Part shown: one piece after another, positions 29,304-41,932 of the stretch
How positions within the stretch are numbered: position 1 is the first letter of the stretch
How the letters are laid out: every line of letters starts with the position of its first letter
DNA from: Hyaloperonospora brassicae
Lineage: Eukaryota > Oomycota > Peronosporomycetes > Peronosporales > Peronosporaceae
Reading direction: 5' to 3'
Assembly (NCBI GenBank): GCA_947650285.1
Contig: CANTFL010000417.1
Coordinates: forward strand, 90,106-154,105
Length of the DNA stretch: 64,000 bases
Made by a program: the position numbers and the translations under genes
Notes under the pieces: generated by a model
What the model saw: only the letters and a program-made list of their open reading frames with translations
What the model was told of the DNA's origin: nothing
Database searches by the model: none

Positions 29304-32300
29304 CATGTAACGGGATGAGCCTCTACAGAAATCGTACTGTTATACCTCCTGATGCACGTGGAACATTTTGCTACAATGATGTGTGAGGCTTCAACCCGAT
29401 CGCACATAGGGTACGACCGGTAGTCCCCAAGTTTCGAGAGAAAATAGTTAGCCTGATCAAGGGACCATAGACGGCTAAGATGATTTGGCCATCCACATCC
29501 TCATGGTGGGTCTCAACGATCGTGGTGATTATTTATATGAATTACTGGGAATTCAGACTTTGCATAGACTATATGCGGGGGGGGGTATCAGTTGACAAAC
29601 TGGATGGTATACCCTTGATATTTTTAAGCGAGTTGTTGCAAAACATGAATAAGGATATATTGTATTGTTTTTTATCAGGAGGGATAATTTTGGCTGATAA
29701 GATATCGGAGCGAGAAAGAGAGATCGAGGCATTTAGTACACCTTCAGAACTGTTTGAGTGGTTAAGAATGCCGTTTAATTTAATATACGCTCCACAGATT
29801 TCCCAAGATGCTGATTGACAATGCACAATACGGGTACCGAAACAAAATCGGTATAAACCCAAATTAGATCGCCTCCAGATCGTCAACGCTGGTCGACGTG
29901 TTGTCTGACGGCGACCCGCGTACCGATATGAAGTCGTCGGATACTAAGCTGAGATCATGTATCAATGGTACATTAATACCTAAAAAGTCGTGGAAATCTC
30001 TGCATCAGAAAGTGGAGTGATTGATTGATATCGATGACAAGTGAAATTTTGTCGATCAGCTTGACGAAGCGTATATGGGGACGGTGTAGGGTAGACCACC
30101 TGGACCGTCAATCCTCACTGGACGGATTGAAAGCTTATCCGAAAGACTTGAGATCACTGGTAAATATACCATTTCCTTTAGTTGTGATCCATACAATCCT
30201 TCGTGGGAATTATTAACTATTAAAGCCACTTGATTGAGGACTTCTCGATTTACGCGTCAATGTTAAATGAATTACTAGAAGCAGATTTTCATGATATTTG
30301 ACGTGTGTGTGTGACGGTCCAAGAACCGTACGTTACAGTAGACAAGATAGTGATTGCCGTGTTAATGATTTTTACAAACGCGATCTGTACCCAATATCTG
30401 GGGGCGATCACTACCTGGCATGAAATTCCGACGCGATCAAGATACGTACCCATTTTCCGGGAGCGATCGCAAATACGAGGGTTAAAATCGCTGGGAGAAG
30501 AATATGGTAGCATTTGCTTTTCTTTAAGAAAGTAGCACCAACGCCTTTTTTTAATATTTTACTTGAATTGATCCTGTGATTGTGGTGAATTTTCAGCAAG
30601 TGGGAAGTATATGCGTGTCTACAAGAGGTCTAGGGCGTATAATCGCCGATAACATTCTCTAGCATTACTTTACAACCAAACGAAAAATAATGGGATGATA
30701 GAGAAAGAAGTGTTAGCGCTAATACAGATGCTTTAAATCTATTACACTAACCTAGTTAGCCGCGAGATCAAGGTGTTTACATGATAGTCAACACTAGCTT
30801 TGTAATTACAATTCCTCGGTATTAACAAAAGATGAAAATATGGGATGTGTTACTATCGAAGTAGACGCTGGAGATCCGTCGATGTAGGATACGCAAAGAT
30901 GATGAATTGAGCACCCTAAAGGCAAGTATAACCCGTCGATAGGAGGTGGATGAAGTGCTTACGCGATTGCTCCACGAAATCAGCCAATAAAAATGATACG
31001 GATGTCACCACCCAAGATGTCAGTAGACGAGAGCCTCGTCGTATCTCATTTCGATAGATTTTCTTGGTTAAAGAGGAAGGCCGGAGCTTGCAGCACGATC
31101 ATACGCAAATTGCTTGCATTGTCTATTGTCGCTGTAGTTTCCGACTTCATCACGGATTTGACGGTACATAGTTTTGAGTTTTTTTCGTTGATCTGATGGA
31201 CAACCAGACAAAGGGACGAGTAAATATCTGCGGAGATTTAACTAGTAATCAGGAGAATGCGTGAAAAGATCGATTGTAAGACGACTGGCTTACAACTGTT
31301 GCGGTGCAAAGCGATGGAAAAAATCCGATCATGGCCAATTCACGATTCCTCATGTGAAACGAGTTTGGAATCAAAGCGCGTATTAAGTGTCGAGTGAAGC
31401 TCAAAAGAAAAAGAAGTATTCGGTTACTATTACCGATCAAGATTGCCAGGTTTTGGCCAACTTCAGTCATTAAATAGTTTATTAAATTTTTCAAGAAATA
31501 TCATGTGATTCGAGTAGCTGCGATTATTTATCCCCCTGAGCGGACGTTGTCGGTCACAAGTATGACAAGAAGCCGTTGTGCAACAGTCAAGGATAAAGCC
31601 CGTCCAAATGTGCAAAAAGAATTATATAAATCCTTAACTTGAAGATTATTTGATCGAGGATAAATCCACCCTGACCTCAGGGGGTGAAAAAGACTTTATT
31701 CGTTTTTGTGGCTGATTATGGATCGATCCAGAAATGTAGTTGTTTTTTTGCCCTAGATTGTCCGCGAAAGCTGGAGATCGTGCTTAGTCACTTCGATAAG
31801 TGGTATTGGAGTTGTTGCAGAAAGCCTTTCTGTATCACTTCCATATAAGCTTTAGCGGTGGACACCAACGCTAAGACCGCCACTTGCCAGCCATTCAGAG
31901 CCAAATTTCGTTGACTAATGTTGTATCAAAATGCGCAAAGCTACATGAGAAACTCTGCCGATTGCAAAACACGCTAGACACCCATGCGATCGCAGTGATT
32001 TTCCTGGAATGTACAAGCTACGTACCCGTTTCAGTGTTTGGCTATGACTTCTATACCTTCATTGCCACGATTGCTAATGGGGAAAAAAAGGCTGTTGATC
32101 TCGGCTGGTCTATTATCGGGATATTATTTTGCGAAGGTGAGAGCGTCTCGCATGTCAAAATGAGTTAACAAAAAACTACGATAAATGTGTGTACGCATTT
32201 TGGCGCTAGTGTAGGGATCCGCCACTATTGAGAACCAGAGTCAATGTCTAATTTCTTCCGTGACTTTAATCTAATTGCGGGATAGAATTAACGGAACACC

Positions 32301-33163
32301 ATGGTATTCAGTACACAAGCAAACAGGACGGCGAAATGCATGGTCTAAACAATTACAAGGGCGATCAAGATGTGTGTGTCTGATGGAGATCAGAAGTAGT
32401 AGGGAGGGTGTGTCGAACATTTTAAAATACACGATCAACACTAAAACTATCGAGTCCGACAAAATAATTCATTTGACTTAGCCGCTTGGGACCCATGGTC
32501 AATCTTGGGAGAAACAATACCGTTATGAAGTACCACACTACGGGTTCGCGACCCACGTTTATGGAGGTATAGCATAAAACTACAAAATTCGCGTGCAAAG
32601 TCTATGGTGAATGATCGAACGAAGATTGCGATCCACGATCGCGCGGATGGGCATAATTAGTACTGCTGTTCACTGGAATTGGATGACGGACCACAGGTAT
32701 GGCTGTATTACATTCACGATAAAAATACATTCACCTCAAAGATAGCTCATATGTGACACTTATCGTTCAAAGTCGTCGATGAATGCAGCGATGACGCAGC
32801 ACTGTTTGATATCGCGGGTACCCCGCGATATCGTGCAAATACGTTATAAATTTCCCTACAGAACGGATTATGGTAGACGAAGCGGACAGCGTTAAGTTTT
32901 ACAAAGCGCTACTGCCCAAGATAATTGGGAAGGGATATATTGTATCAGTTCGATTTATAGTAAAATATGTTTTGGCTATCAGGGAGAAAATGCGCGCCGA
33001 CAGAGCGATTAAACGGTTTTTTATTTATCGAAAGGTTTTATGCGATCCGTTGTGGGTTATTGAAGCTGATATGAACTGTGGCGATTTTTTACAGAGACGC
33101 GATCGAAATAGAGTGGAAAAAAGTGATACAATCGAACAAAGAAGTAGATTCGGCCGAATATAA
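29304..33163 (+). pseudogene. pol: Element B pol: RT, RNase H, second RNase H, integrase, chromodomain, decayed
   Basis: The segment 29480-29818 keeps an open RT piece with FRLCIDYMR and LFEWLRMPFNLIYAPQIS, matching A 19600-19930. Then 30042-30180 matches the thumb, 30590-30960 the RNase H, 31010-31400 the second RNase H, 31830-31880 the integrase zinc region, and 32570-32780 the region after the integrase core. The segment 32870-33163 keeps an open chromodomain-like end (PLWVIEADMNCGDFLQRRDR). Many stops and shifts divide these parts, and catalytic motifs such as YIDD are not recoverable in frame. Confidence 0.75.
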
Positions 33164-33723
33164 TTATTTTCAGAAAGTTGAGCGAAAATCAGGTCATTGG
33201 AGTGGGACGAGGATAGGACAGTGGATGTTGAAAGATCTGCAAGTATATTGCATTTGGTGGTGGAATTAATTGAAATAGAATGGACTACGGGGTTCCACCA
33301 TAGCCAAAAATACCAAAATAAAATAGATGTTTTTAACGAGACGAAAAAGATCGTAGAGCCAAATATACTTGTGTCGTAAAATAAAATTGCCACGAAAGAC
33401 AGAATTCACCATTAAGTTAGAACAATCTGTAATTCATTGCGCGGCCAAATCAATCTGGAATGTCAATTAATGGCGCAGGGACATTTGAGATTAATCTATC
33501 TAGCAAATTTGCAACGCAAGGACGGACCGCGCTTCGGTTGAGTCCGAGCTTACAAATAATTGATGGAGATAGTAGCTCGAGTCTTGTCGCACCCGTTGAC
33601 TTTGTGGGGGGTAGTAAATGGAATCGTAATTTCCGACTAATGTCGAGGGGTGATGAATATAGACAAGAAGTAAACAACGTGAAGCGCGATAGCAATCAAA
33701 AATGAGGCCGCACAACATCGGGT
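33164..33723 (+). other. Element B sequence between pol and 3' LTR
   Basis: Only 560 bases, against 2.9 kb in element A, so no antisense gene of the element A type is present. From about 33505 onward this tail is repeated in inverse orientation at 36482-36705. No clear polypurine tract was seen before 33724. Confidence 0.5.
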
Positions 33724-34538
33724 TGGTGCGTACCACACCACGCGACCGCGATCAGGATAGAGTTTGCGATCAATGGAGTGAACGCGATCAGGCGCGTGAT
33801 GAATCAAGTTGCTGCGTTCTACACCGAACAATCCATGATCAAGGACACGACCACGATCAAGTACGTGATCGATCATATGGGGGTGTACCACACTGTGCGA
33901 TCGCGGTTAGGGAGCACATGAATGGGCCACGTCGTGCAAGACAACGATAGGAAGTGATATACGACATACGGCACAGTTCCAATATTGCGCGTAGGCATAT
34001 TGGTATCTCGTGGTTGATTAGCGAAACATCAAATTGAGTCCAATTTGATTCTAATGACAGGCATCGACTCCTCTTCCGGGATAGATTACTGGCCATCCGA
34101 CGTCCGGAAAAGTCGCATACTTTATCAAGTGATATTCCTGGATTATTTGGCTAGGGATCAAGAACTCTCAAGACAAATTCCCCAACTGCGATCGTACGCA
34201 GTAACATAGTAAAGGACAAGGTGCAAAACCGCGAGACGGCTCAACTAGTCAGAAGACGTAGCGGATCAAACATCTAAATACTGCACTAGACAATCTCGTC
34301 GAGATCGGGGTGACTCATATCGAGCGCCTTACAAGTATACCCGTGACTGTGCAAAAGGTCCCACACGTCCACGTCGAACCCCATCACAAACACGGTCAAG
34401 TTTTCTATCGAGTACACCTAAAAGAGTGCAGCCCGCTCTATCTATCAGAAACAAGGTGAGAAAGAAGATTAACACACGGAAACCAATACACCCTCCGATA
34501 TTTAGTCATATAAGCGCTACTGGATTGTTGGGGTCACA
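33724..34538 (+). repeat. Element B 3' LTR, cut short at its end
   Basis: About 98% identical to 7064-7878, with most differences in the last third. It stops at GGGGTCACA (34530-34538) and lacks the last 28 bases including ACCACA. Unrelated AT-rich DNA follows. Confidence 0.75.
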
Positions 34539-35638
34539 TAAATTTTGAAATGTCCGCTCTTCCGCAATATAAGGTAGACAAATATATACAATTGTATATC
34601 TTTAGGGAGTTTTATAAAGAGTATTGTAACTTAGGAAACGTAGAATGGAAGGAATTTAGGTGCGCACAAAAAGAGATAGTAATGTAGTATGACTTCGATA
34701 AACATGAAAAATATGGATTTTAGCTAGAAAAAGGCGCAGCTTTTCCTGGAGAGTGGAGGGGGAGCTTCAAAGAGGAAAATTCCCCATGCGTGCCGCCTTC
34801 ATCGACCGGTTAATTAAGTAAGCTTTCGAGGCTGTATTGTTATATTTATACTTAATTCTTGACCATATAAAGGAGGGGTTTTTAGGTATCTCTTATCTTT
34901 TACTGATGATTTACCAGCAGTCGACGACATTCGGTATGATAATTGAGGTACAATGTCTTTGTTTAAACACACAGCAAATTTTGACGACTAAATATTCTCA
35001 TATGATTACGGAGTGATTAATCAGCAACTCTCTCATGTATGTGTTTAATTCGAGTTCTCTCCAAAGTCTTGCAGCATATTCTGACGTGAGACCTGATCGC
35101 CGGCTCCGGAAAATGGGGCAAATTGATAATCCCATTTGTTTATACGTTTTTGGTAAGGAAGAAACAAAAATTCTCGTGATACATTCAACTATAACTGGTA
35201 CCTAAACTCTTAAAATAGCTTTGCAACTAGTGGTTTTGGCAAGGAAGCCGACTCTATCCTATCGGAACAAACACACACCTCTGCAAAAAATGCTTGTCTT
35301 GAAAAATAAACGCGGACACTTTTATACCAAATCTTCAAGTGATCTCTTGTTAACGTTTTAGCCAGTAAGTTACTTTACTCATACGCCTTCCGGCTCTCTA
35401 TGGTCAAAATAATGGGCGATTCTACCTTAAATATAACTTTAAAGCACCGCGTTTGTCATTCTGTTGTCTACTGTGCGCCGACAAAGACCGCACTACATTT
35501 TTGCCTCATCCCTATAGAGCGCGATGTCTAACCATTTGTCCGTCTGCGAATCTATTATCATGAAATTTAATTTCAATATAATACGAATCACCTCTTTCTA
35601 TCTGCCTTATCGACCGTGTAATAGAGACCATCACACTT
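34539..35638. other. Spacer between the two inverted LTR arms
   Basis: About 1.1 kb of AT-rich sequence without a recognisable gene or repeat. It would be the loop if the arms 33505-34538 and 35639-36705 paired. Confidence 0.5.
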
Positions 35639-36705
35639 TGTGGTGGATTGTATAGCACAAGAGGTTTTTGACCTCGACTCTCTACTAGCGCCCATATGAC
35701 AGAATGTCGGAGGGTGTATTGGTTTCCGTGTGTTAATCTTCTTTCTCACCTTGTTTCTGATAGATAGAGCGGGTTGCACTCTTTTAGGTGTACTCGATAG
35801 AAAACTTGACCGTGTTTGTGATGGGGTTCGACGTGGACGTGTGGGACCTTTTGCACAGTCACGGGTATACTTGTAGGGCGCTCGATATGAGTCACCCCGA
35901 TCTCGACGAGATTGTCTAGTGCAGTATTTAGATGTTTGATCCGCTACGTCTTCTGACTAGTTGAGCCGTCTCGCGGTTTTGCACCTTGTCCTTTACTATG
36001 TTACTGCGTACGATCGCAGTTGGGGAATTTGTCTTGAGAGTTCTTGATCCCTAGCCAAATAATCCAGGAATATCACTTGATAAAGTATGCGACTTTTCCG
36101 GACGTCGGATGGCCAGTAATCTATCCCGGAAGAGGAGTCGATGCCTGTCATTAGAATCAAATTGGACTCAATTTGATGTTTCGCTAATCAACCACGAGAT
36201 ACCAATATGCCTACGCGCAATATTGGAACTGTGCCGTATGTCGTATATCACTTCCTATCGTTGTCTTGCACGACGTGGCCCATTCATGTGCTCCCTAACC
36301 GCGATCGCACAGTGTGGTACACCCCCATATGATCGATCACGTACTTGATCGTGGTCGTGTCCTTGATCATGGATTGTTCGGTGTAGAACGCAGCAACTTG
36401 ATTCATCACGCGCCTGATCGCGTTCACTTCATTGATCGCAAACTCTATCCTGATCGCGGTCGCGTGGTGTGGTACGCACCAACCCGATGTTGTGCGGCCT
36501 CATTTTTGATTGCTATCGCGCTTCACGTTGTTTACTTCTTGTCTATATTCATCACCCCTCGACATTAGTCGGAAATTACGATTCCATTTACTACCCCCCA
36601 CAAAGTCAACGGGTGCGACAAGACTCGAGCTACTATCTCCATCAATTATTTGTAAGCTCGGACTCAACCGAAGCGCGATACGTCCTTGCGTTGCTAATTT
36701 GCCTA
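35639..36705 (-). mobile_element. B-family 3' end in inverse orientation: 843-bp LTR plus 224-bp internal tail
   Basis: Read on the - strand, 36705-36482 is the internal tail found at 33505-33723 and 36481-35639 is a complete LTR ending CCACCACA. It is closer to the LTR at 33724 than to the one at 7064; they share several variants absent from the 7064 copy. No decayed pol was found beyond 36705, so the element is truncated there. Confidence 0.75.
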
Positions 36706-39010
36706 ATTAATAATATACAAATCGATATTTTTGCCGGTACACTGAACTTAAAATAGCTAATTAACAATATCTCTTAGTAAAGCACAGACTATTGCACTTA
36801 AGGGTTCGATTATATCAGTACCTTTTAAATTTTACCTTCCTTCTAGATGCATTTTTCTGTCTTAAATGATTGCATAATAATGGCTAATTCGTAATAGAAG
36901 TTTATTTGTAGCGGTCAGCATCTTCCATGTCTTGCAATCGTGTCAAATATCTTTTGAAGAGGATGGTGTATCGAGATTCACAAGATAGATAACGTTGATA
37001 TGAATAGCCGTCGATCTTTAGTTAGTCGTTGCCGTTTGTATCCTTCAGATATAATTAATAGAGGGATATCAACCACATGCGCTAATATGTTAATACAAGT
37101 CATTATGCCATATACAAACTCGTCTTTTGAGAAATGGACGCGCGAGAAGGATGGCGATAACATATTGACCCCCAGGCTTGTAGATATAGTAAACGAAGGT
37201 AAATGAGACTGTGTGGGTGCGACATACTATACCGAATACCATATATTTATTTTACATCCAAGTAGTCAGTTGCCTATATTAATTTACAGTATCGCATACA
37301 TGATGTTTCGTAGCACCTAATTCCACTGTTGTCAGCGTCGTTTAGCTCATAATATGTAGGATTTTGCGCGGTGAACCTGTTCATATAGCAGTTTTATCCG
37401 TACGACGATCGCAAGCTCATTCGTCTGGAAGTGGTGATTGTGTAAAGGGTAATTTTATAAGTACTCACCGAATGATATGTCAGCATTGTGGTGGAGTTGA
37501 GATCGCGAAAGTTTGACGCGACGCCATCGAACCCGTTTCTCCTGGACGAGCGACTAACGGAAAAAGTTGGTTAGTTTCGTTTTTAGCGTTTCTATATCGC
37601 CTCTCATACATTGAAGAGGGCGGTTAGCATTCTTCTAGGCAGACTCGATTCGATAACGATCATTCATTACAAACAATAGGAATTGTGAGCACGTGGGAAA
37701 TATAAATTCTGTATACGAACGTACATTTGACCACTACAGACGGTCGGGGACCTTGCTTTACTTGCGCTCCGAAGTCCGATCGGTGATCAAGTCAAATCGA
37801 GAGCTCTTTTACCCAGGGCAACAATAATGGACTTGGTAGAAGTTTCGTGCGCTTTTTAAAAGTATGAAGGAGGCCAAGATATAATTAGTGATTTGGAGCA
37901 GTAACGTAAGCTTTTACAAGTCGATAAATCGCAGTAAACATTTAATATATAGAAAGTAGACCACGAGTACATATCGATACTTGTTCAAAGCTATCGCGTA
38001 TGGGCACCTTCCATCAATCGTTCCGAAAACATTGTGGTATTCATGAGATGTTTTCGTATCTATTCTCCACAAAAAGTGTTAGTCACATCATCCATACATA
38101 TAACTTAAGATACCCATCTGCAGTTATCGTGATCAAAAGTCCTTCCACCATGATCGCGGATCAAGGGATCTATATACCAGGGCTGATCACACACTTCTTT
38201 GTGCTTCTAAATAGTGCGTCACACATTAATGCCGTCCACTCAAATTACGGTTACCTACGCCAGCTGAAATATTTACAATCTGAAACATCTCGCGACCAGA
38301 TGGTCAGGACAACCAGTAATGCGTAGATGATTCGGTCGCGCCAGAATACGCACTGCGCATTTATCAATTTCCATGATAAAGTCTTCTTCACACCGTTATA
38401 CTTTTATCCAATCTGGGTAGATCATATGCTGCTGGTTATGGTCACAATCACGCTTGATTGGATAGATAGAGATGAATGATTATGATCAATAACCGATGAG
38501 CTTGCATCAACCAAATTCTCACGGTCGATTTTGTTGCACGAGTGCAGTATCTTACGTAACTTCATAGTCACACTAGCACATATTAGCTTTATATGCATTT
38601 GTTATACATCTTCCAATGATAAAAATACGAAAAAAATGATTGGATCAATACCAATCCTCATCGTATTAAAAAACTATGCCTCGTCCTATTTTTAGTAATA
38701 AACTTTTCTGCTTTCCGCTATTATATATCGATTGGTTTTTTGCACAAGCACTAATAAATTGTGGTCCCGTTCGCTGCCAGCAATTATAAAATGCAAAGGA
38801 AGTTAACCCCAAATGACGTAATCCGTCTCTAAATCAAAAGATAATGCGGAATTTTACAAACGCTACCCGTAGAGGCTTGGCACATCGAGGCTTACGTAAT
38901 AAGGTGGATAGCTTTAGGATCACATCGTAACAGAGGTTACATTGAGTGCTTGTTTATTAATATCTGCTAAAAGATCGACTGTTCTTTTTATTCAACATTT
39001 GTAAAAAAAA
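36706..39010. other. Decayed AT-rich sequence without a supported gene
   Basis: Stop-rich in all frames. The longest open stretch is 108 codons on + at 38000-38326; it contains IADQGIYIPGLITHFF, faintly like an integrase core, but without enough conserved residues to call. Confidence 0.4.
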
Positions 39011-39307
39011 TTAGATAGCGGCAGGAGGCCACTTAAGTGAATACCAGACAGAAAAAGTAAGGGAAAAATCGTGTATAGTTGGATGGTACGAAGCTTGCGT
39101 ATACTCTTGCAGCGAGCAATAGACGAATTGGTTGAGCATGGCATCGAACTTAGCAGGCAAAGCTTGCAACATTTTTGACATAATGCTTGTGAGGTAGCGT
39201 CGACGCTTGGTGGTAAAATCTTTCTCCAATCGAAAGCATTCGCATGGATCAATTTCGGACCGCTGACCAGGTTCAAAGCACCGTTTGATCTCTTCGAGCG
39301 ACGACAA
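39011..39307 (-). pseudogene. Possible Gag fragment of a Ty1/copia-type element
   Basis: An open stretch of 99 codons has a helical Lys/Arg-rich segment with YLTSIMSKMLQALPAKFDAM, similar in form to the LPxxYD region of copia Gag proteins. Neighbouring frames are closed. This is a weak resemblance and could be chance. Confidence 0.25.
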
Positions 39308-41339
39308 GATTACCGTGATATAAGTATCATTAAGAGGCTATATGAGAGACGGTTGTAAATATATGAGGGCATATATTGGTAATTTGAACAAGTGTACACT
39401 GCTCTAGATGACCGATTACTTAAGTGGTAATTATAGTCAGTCAAATTGCGATTAGTAGTCGATCTAATTGCTATTAGTTGCTGCGTATTAGCTAAGATAT
39501 AATCACAACTATAAGTGAAGGGGAAATATCGAAGAGGGACCGTTTGTCACGACTGAACAGATCGACACGACAATTTGACTCAAATATATGTTGTATTCAT
39601 GCCTTAAGGCTGCATTTCTACAGATAATTTGATTTAAATGGCCCTTTCAATATTCTAGTATATGTTTTACAGCTCAATTTCTGGGGTATTTCCTGGGCAA
39701 AAGATGCAATTGATTATTATATTTATTCGTTCACGAAGCCATTATTAGATCCAGGATACTACAACTTGGGTTTGGTACTTATCGTGACGTATTGAATCGT
39801 TTGTACAAGGTCATCGAATTTCATGTGCTTTAATTCTACAATGTTTTGTAAAAGCGGCCCTGAAAGGACAAACTTTTTGGTGCATCCGCATACACACGAA
39901 TAAACTTTTTCATACAATCGAGATAGCTATGGTATCTGAATAGAAAGGAGTTAACATGTCGCTTGCATCATACTATACTACCCAGCGAAATTTCACAAGA
40001 GAGCTTTATCGATATCTTTGAGCAAAAACTTTGCCTTTTTATCGCTTAATTCTTTTGTATCAATCTGAAAAATGAGTTTTTTCGTTAGTTCGTTAATTTT
40101 TCCAGGCAGTTTTATAGTGTCCCATTATCGAAATATCATGATTTTGTGATAGGAGACTCGTAGTAGCAATTATGAGACCGATGAGCGAATAAAATCAGTT
40201 TAATAGAGTTCGCGATTAGAAGATATTAAACCACGTTCATTCAACTCATCGTCTGATGCGACCAAGTTGTAGAAATTTATATTTCTGTATTCCATTGATC
40301 TCCGTCACATGTGATACTTGTCTTTGAACAAATATATTCACTTTGTACCGGGTATAGTACAATATATTCGTCTATCGAGGAGATACTATATATGAGCATA
40401 CTCAACAAAATCCGCAAATCTAAGGCTGATCAATCGACCGCTACTACTTTAACTCTTATGATGACACGCCTTGATACCAACACTTTAACCGACCCCCTCG
40501 GTTGAATGAAGGCATGACAGTTAATATTTATACGGAACTTAAGTGCAATTTATCTTGTGGAGAGCCGCACCCACTAAATAAATAGCAAGGAAATTTTGGT
40601 TTTACTTTGACATAGGAACGCACGAGAATTACACGATCAACAGTTTTTCCACGACATGATCAAACCAAATTTGTAAGCAAATTGATTCGCAAGCTGATGA
40701 CTACGCATTCGTCATTCTACTATGTTAATGTCCATGCAACTAATGACAACTATGTAGGATAAACCTAGCCTAGATTAAACTTTAACAACAAGACTCATTG
40801 TTCATCTTCCTCTGTCCCTTATTATCCACCACGTGACTGAGCTCATAGTCTACACATAGAGCTTCCATTGATGCAGTCTATGACCGGTCTATTGTGCGAC
40901 ATATATAGACAAAAAAACAAGTTACACGAAAGCATAATATTGGCGGCGTTGAAATTGTAATTTTACTCTCCTCTATCCACACGTGCAAATCTTCAGCCCT
41001 CAAGATTTTTTAAATGCAGCTTGTCTTTTTCAAAGATCCATTATGACCGGAGGGAAGCACGAGCCATGCAGGCGTTAACTGTCGGATAAATTGCGGCATA
41101 TTGGACAAGTTTGGTATTATCGACCAAATGTATAGAAGAAAGACCTATCATTTCAAAATCGCGTATTATATCTTTTTCACTAGAGCGTGCGGCTCGTAAA
41201 TATTACCAATCAATCATAGCTATCATAATCTTGCATCAAAGCTGCCAATACTTCTCATTTTCTCACAAACATAGCATTTAATGTAGATCGAAATCTAAGA
41301 AAATGTAAAACACAGTGGCATTCAAACTAAGCTTCATAG
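39308..41339. other. AT-rich sequence, nothing recognised
   Basis: Two kilobases with no ORF above 65 codons, no clear repeats and no RNA gene recognised. Confidence 0.45.
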
Positions 41340-41545
41340 TGACGATCGCAAACGGTTCTTTCTGCCCAAAGGGTCGATCCGTTTGGATCGTGATCATACA
41401 AAATATTATGTTCTGATTCACATATTCTTTTATCGACAAGATATGAGGCGAAGGCCTTAAACCACTTTGATCATTAACTTTCGCGCATTCTCATCGCGTT
41501 TGTTCTCAGGGAACTCCGCTTTCTTCATATAGCACGAAATGATAG
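41340..41545 (-). pseudogene. Ty1/copia reverse transcriptase fragment, decayed
   Basis: On the - strand, YMKKAEFPENKRDENARKL (about 41537-41480) recalls the YMxQPxGF segment of copia RT. One frame away, WFKAFASYLVDK then ESEHNILYDHDPNGSTLW (about 41466-41360) recalls the segment after the YGLKQ motif, which itself is missing. The frame change and the missing stretch show decay. Confidence 0.4.
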
Positions 41546-41814
41546 TTTGGCAAAAAATCGCAAGCCAGTACCAATTGAAGATACCACAATAAGGATTCTA
41601 AGATGAAGATTTCACGAGACATTGACAACATTTGTCATCGACACCAAATGTGTGGATTAGGCCATAATCATAAAAGCAGAATCTAATGATTCAATCAACT
41701 ATTTCGACCAAATACCGTGAAACGGTTAAGAAAAAAATCACTATTTGATCATTGCACGCATTTACTAGTGAGTCCTCCTGCACAGGTGTGATATACTACG
41801 ATATGATACAGGTA
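41546..41814. other. Left flank of the gene array
   Basis: AT-rich single-copy sequence. The array sequence begins abruptly at about 41815 within a gene copy. Confidence 0.45.
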
Positions 41815-41932
41815 AAGCCGTCGACCGGATCTGCTCGAGCGCTTCGGCAGGTGTTTTCACAGCAGCTTGGTCGGCAGGTGTTTTCACAGCAAGTACACCA
41901 ATGGCAGCGACGAGAAAGACGGTGCATTTCAT
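41815..41932 (-). pseudogene. Truncated array copy: first 39 codons only
   Basis: It begins with the ATG at 41930-41932 and the signal peptide, then breaks off where single-copy DNA starts. It differs from the others just after the signal peptide: the piece AGGTGTTTTCACAGCA, present once in normal copies, appears twice and replaces the codons around the cleavage site. It cannot make the acidic or Gly-rich parts. Confidence 0.85.

Larger units (their letters stand above)
7064..34538 (+). mobile_element. Element B: old, decayed Ty3/Gypsy element split by element A
   Basis: Its parts are a 5' LTR (7064-7906), a primer site (from 7908), decayed gag (7907-11211), decayed protease (about 11467-12560), then the element A insertion (13510-28011), a protease-to-RT linker (about 28190-28260), decayed RT to chromodomain (29304-33163), and a 3' LTR cut short at its end (33724-34538). 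Homology to element A follows the same order on both sides of the insertion, for example 11001-11206 with A 17669-17859 and 30042-30180 with A 20142-20280. The two LTRs differ at about 17 of 820 positions by my count. The coding part is full of stops and frame changes. Confidence 0.8.

Noticed and set aside
7064..36481. RIP-like (C-to-T biased) mutation as the cause of element B decay
   Set aside because: Differences from element A include all kinds of changes and length differences, and B belongs to a different subfamily, so no directional bias can be claimed by eye.
38000..38326. Integrase-like ORF of 108 codons
   Set aside because: Only a few residues resemble an integrase core and the spacing of Asp and Glu is not met.
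39245..39310. RT-like match on the + strand (CACCGTTTGATCTCTTCGAG against the same motif of element A near 19858)
   Set aside because: The match is about 20 bases only and the flanks do not align with RT; probably chance.
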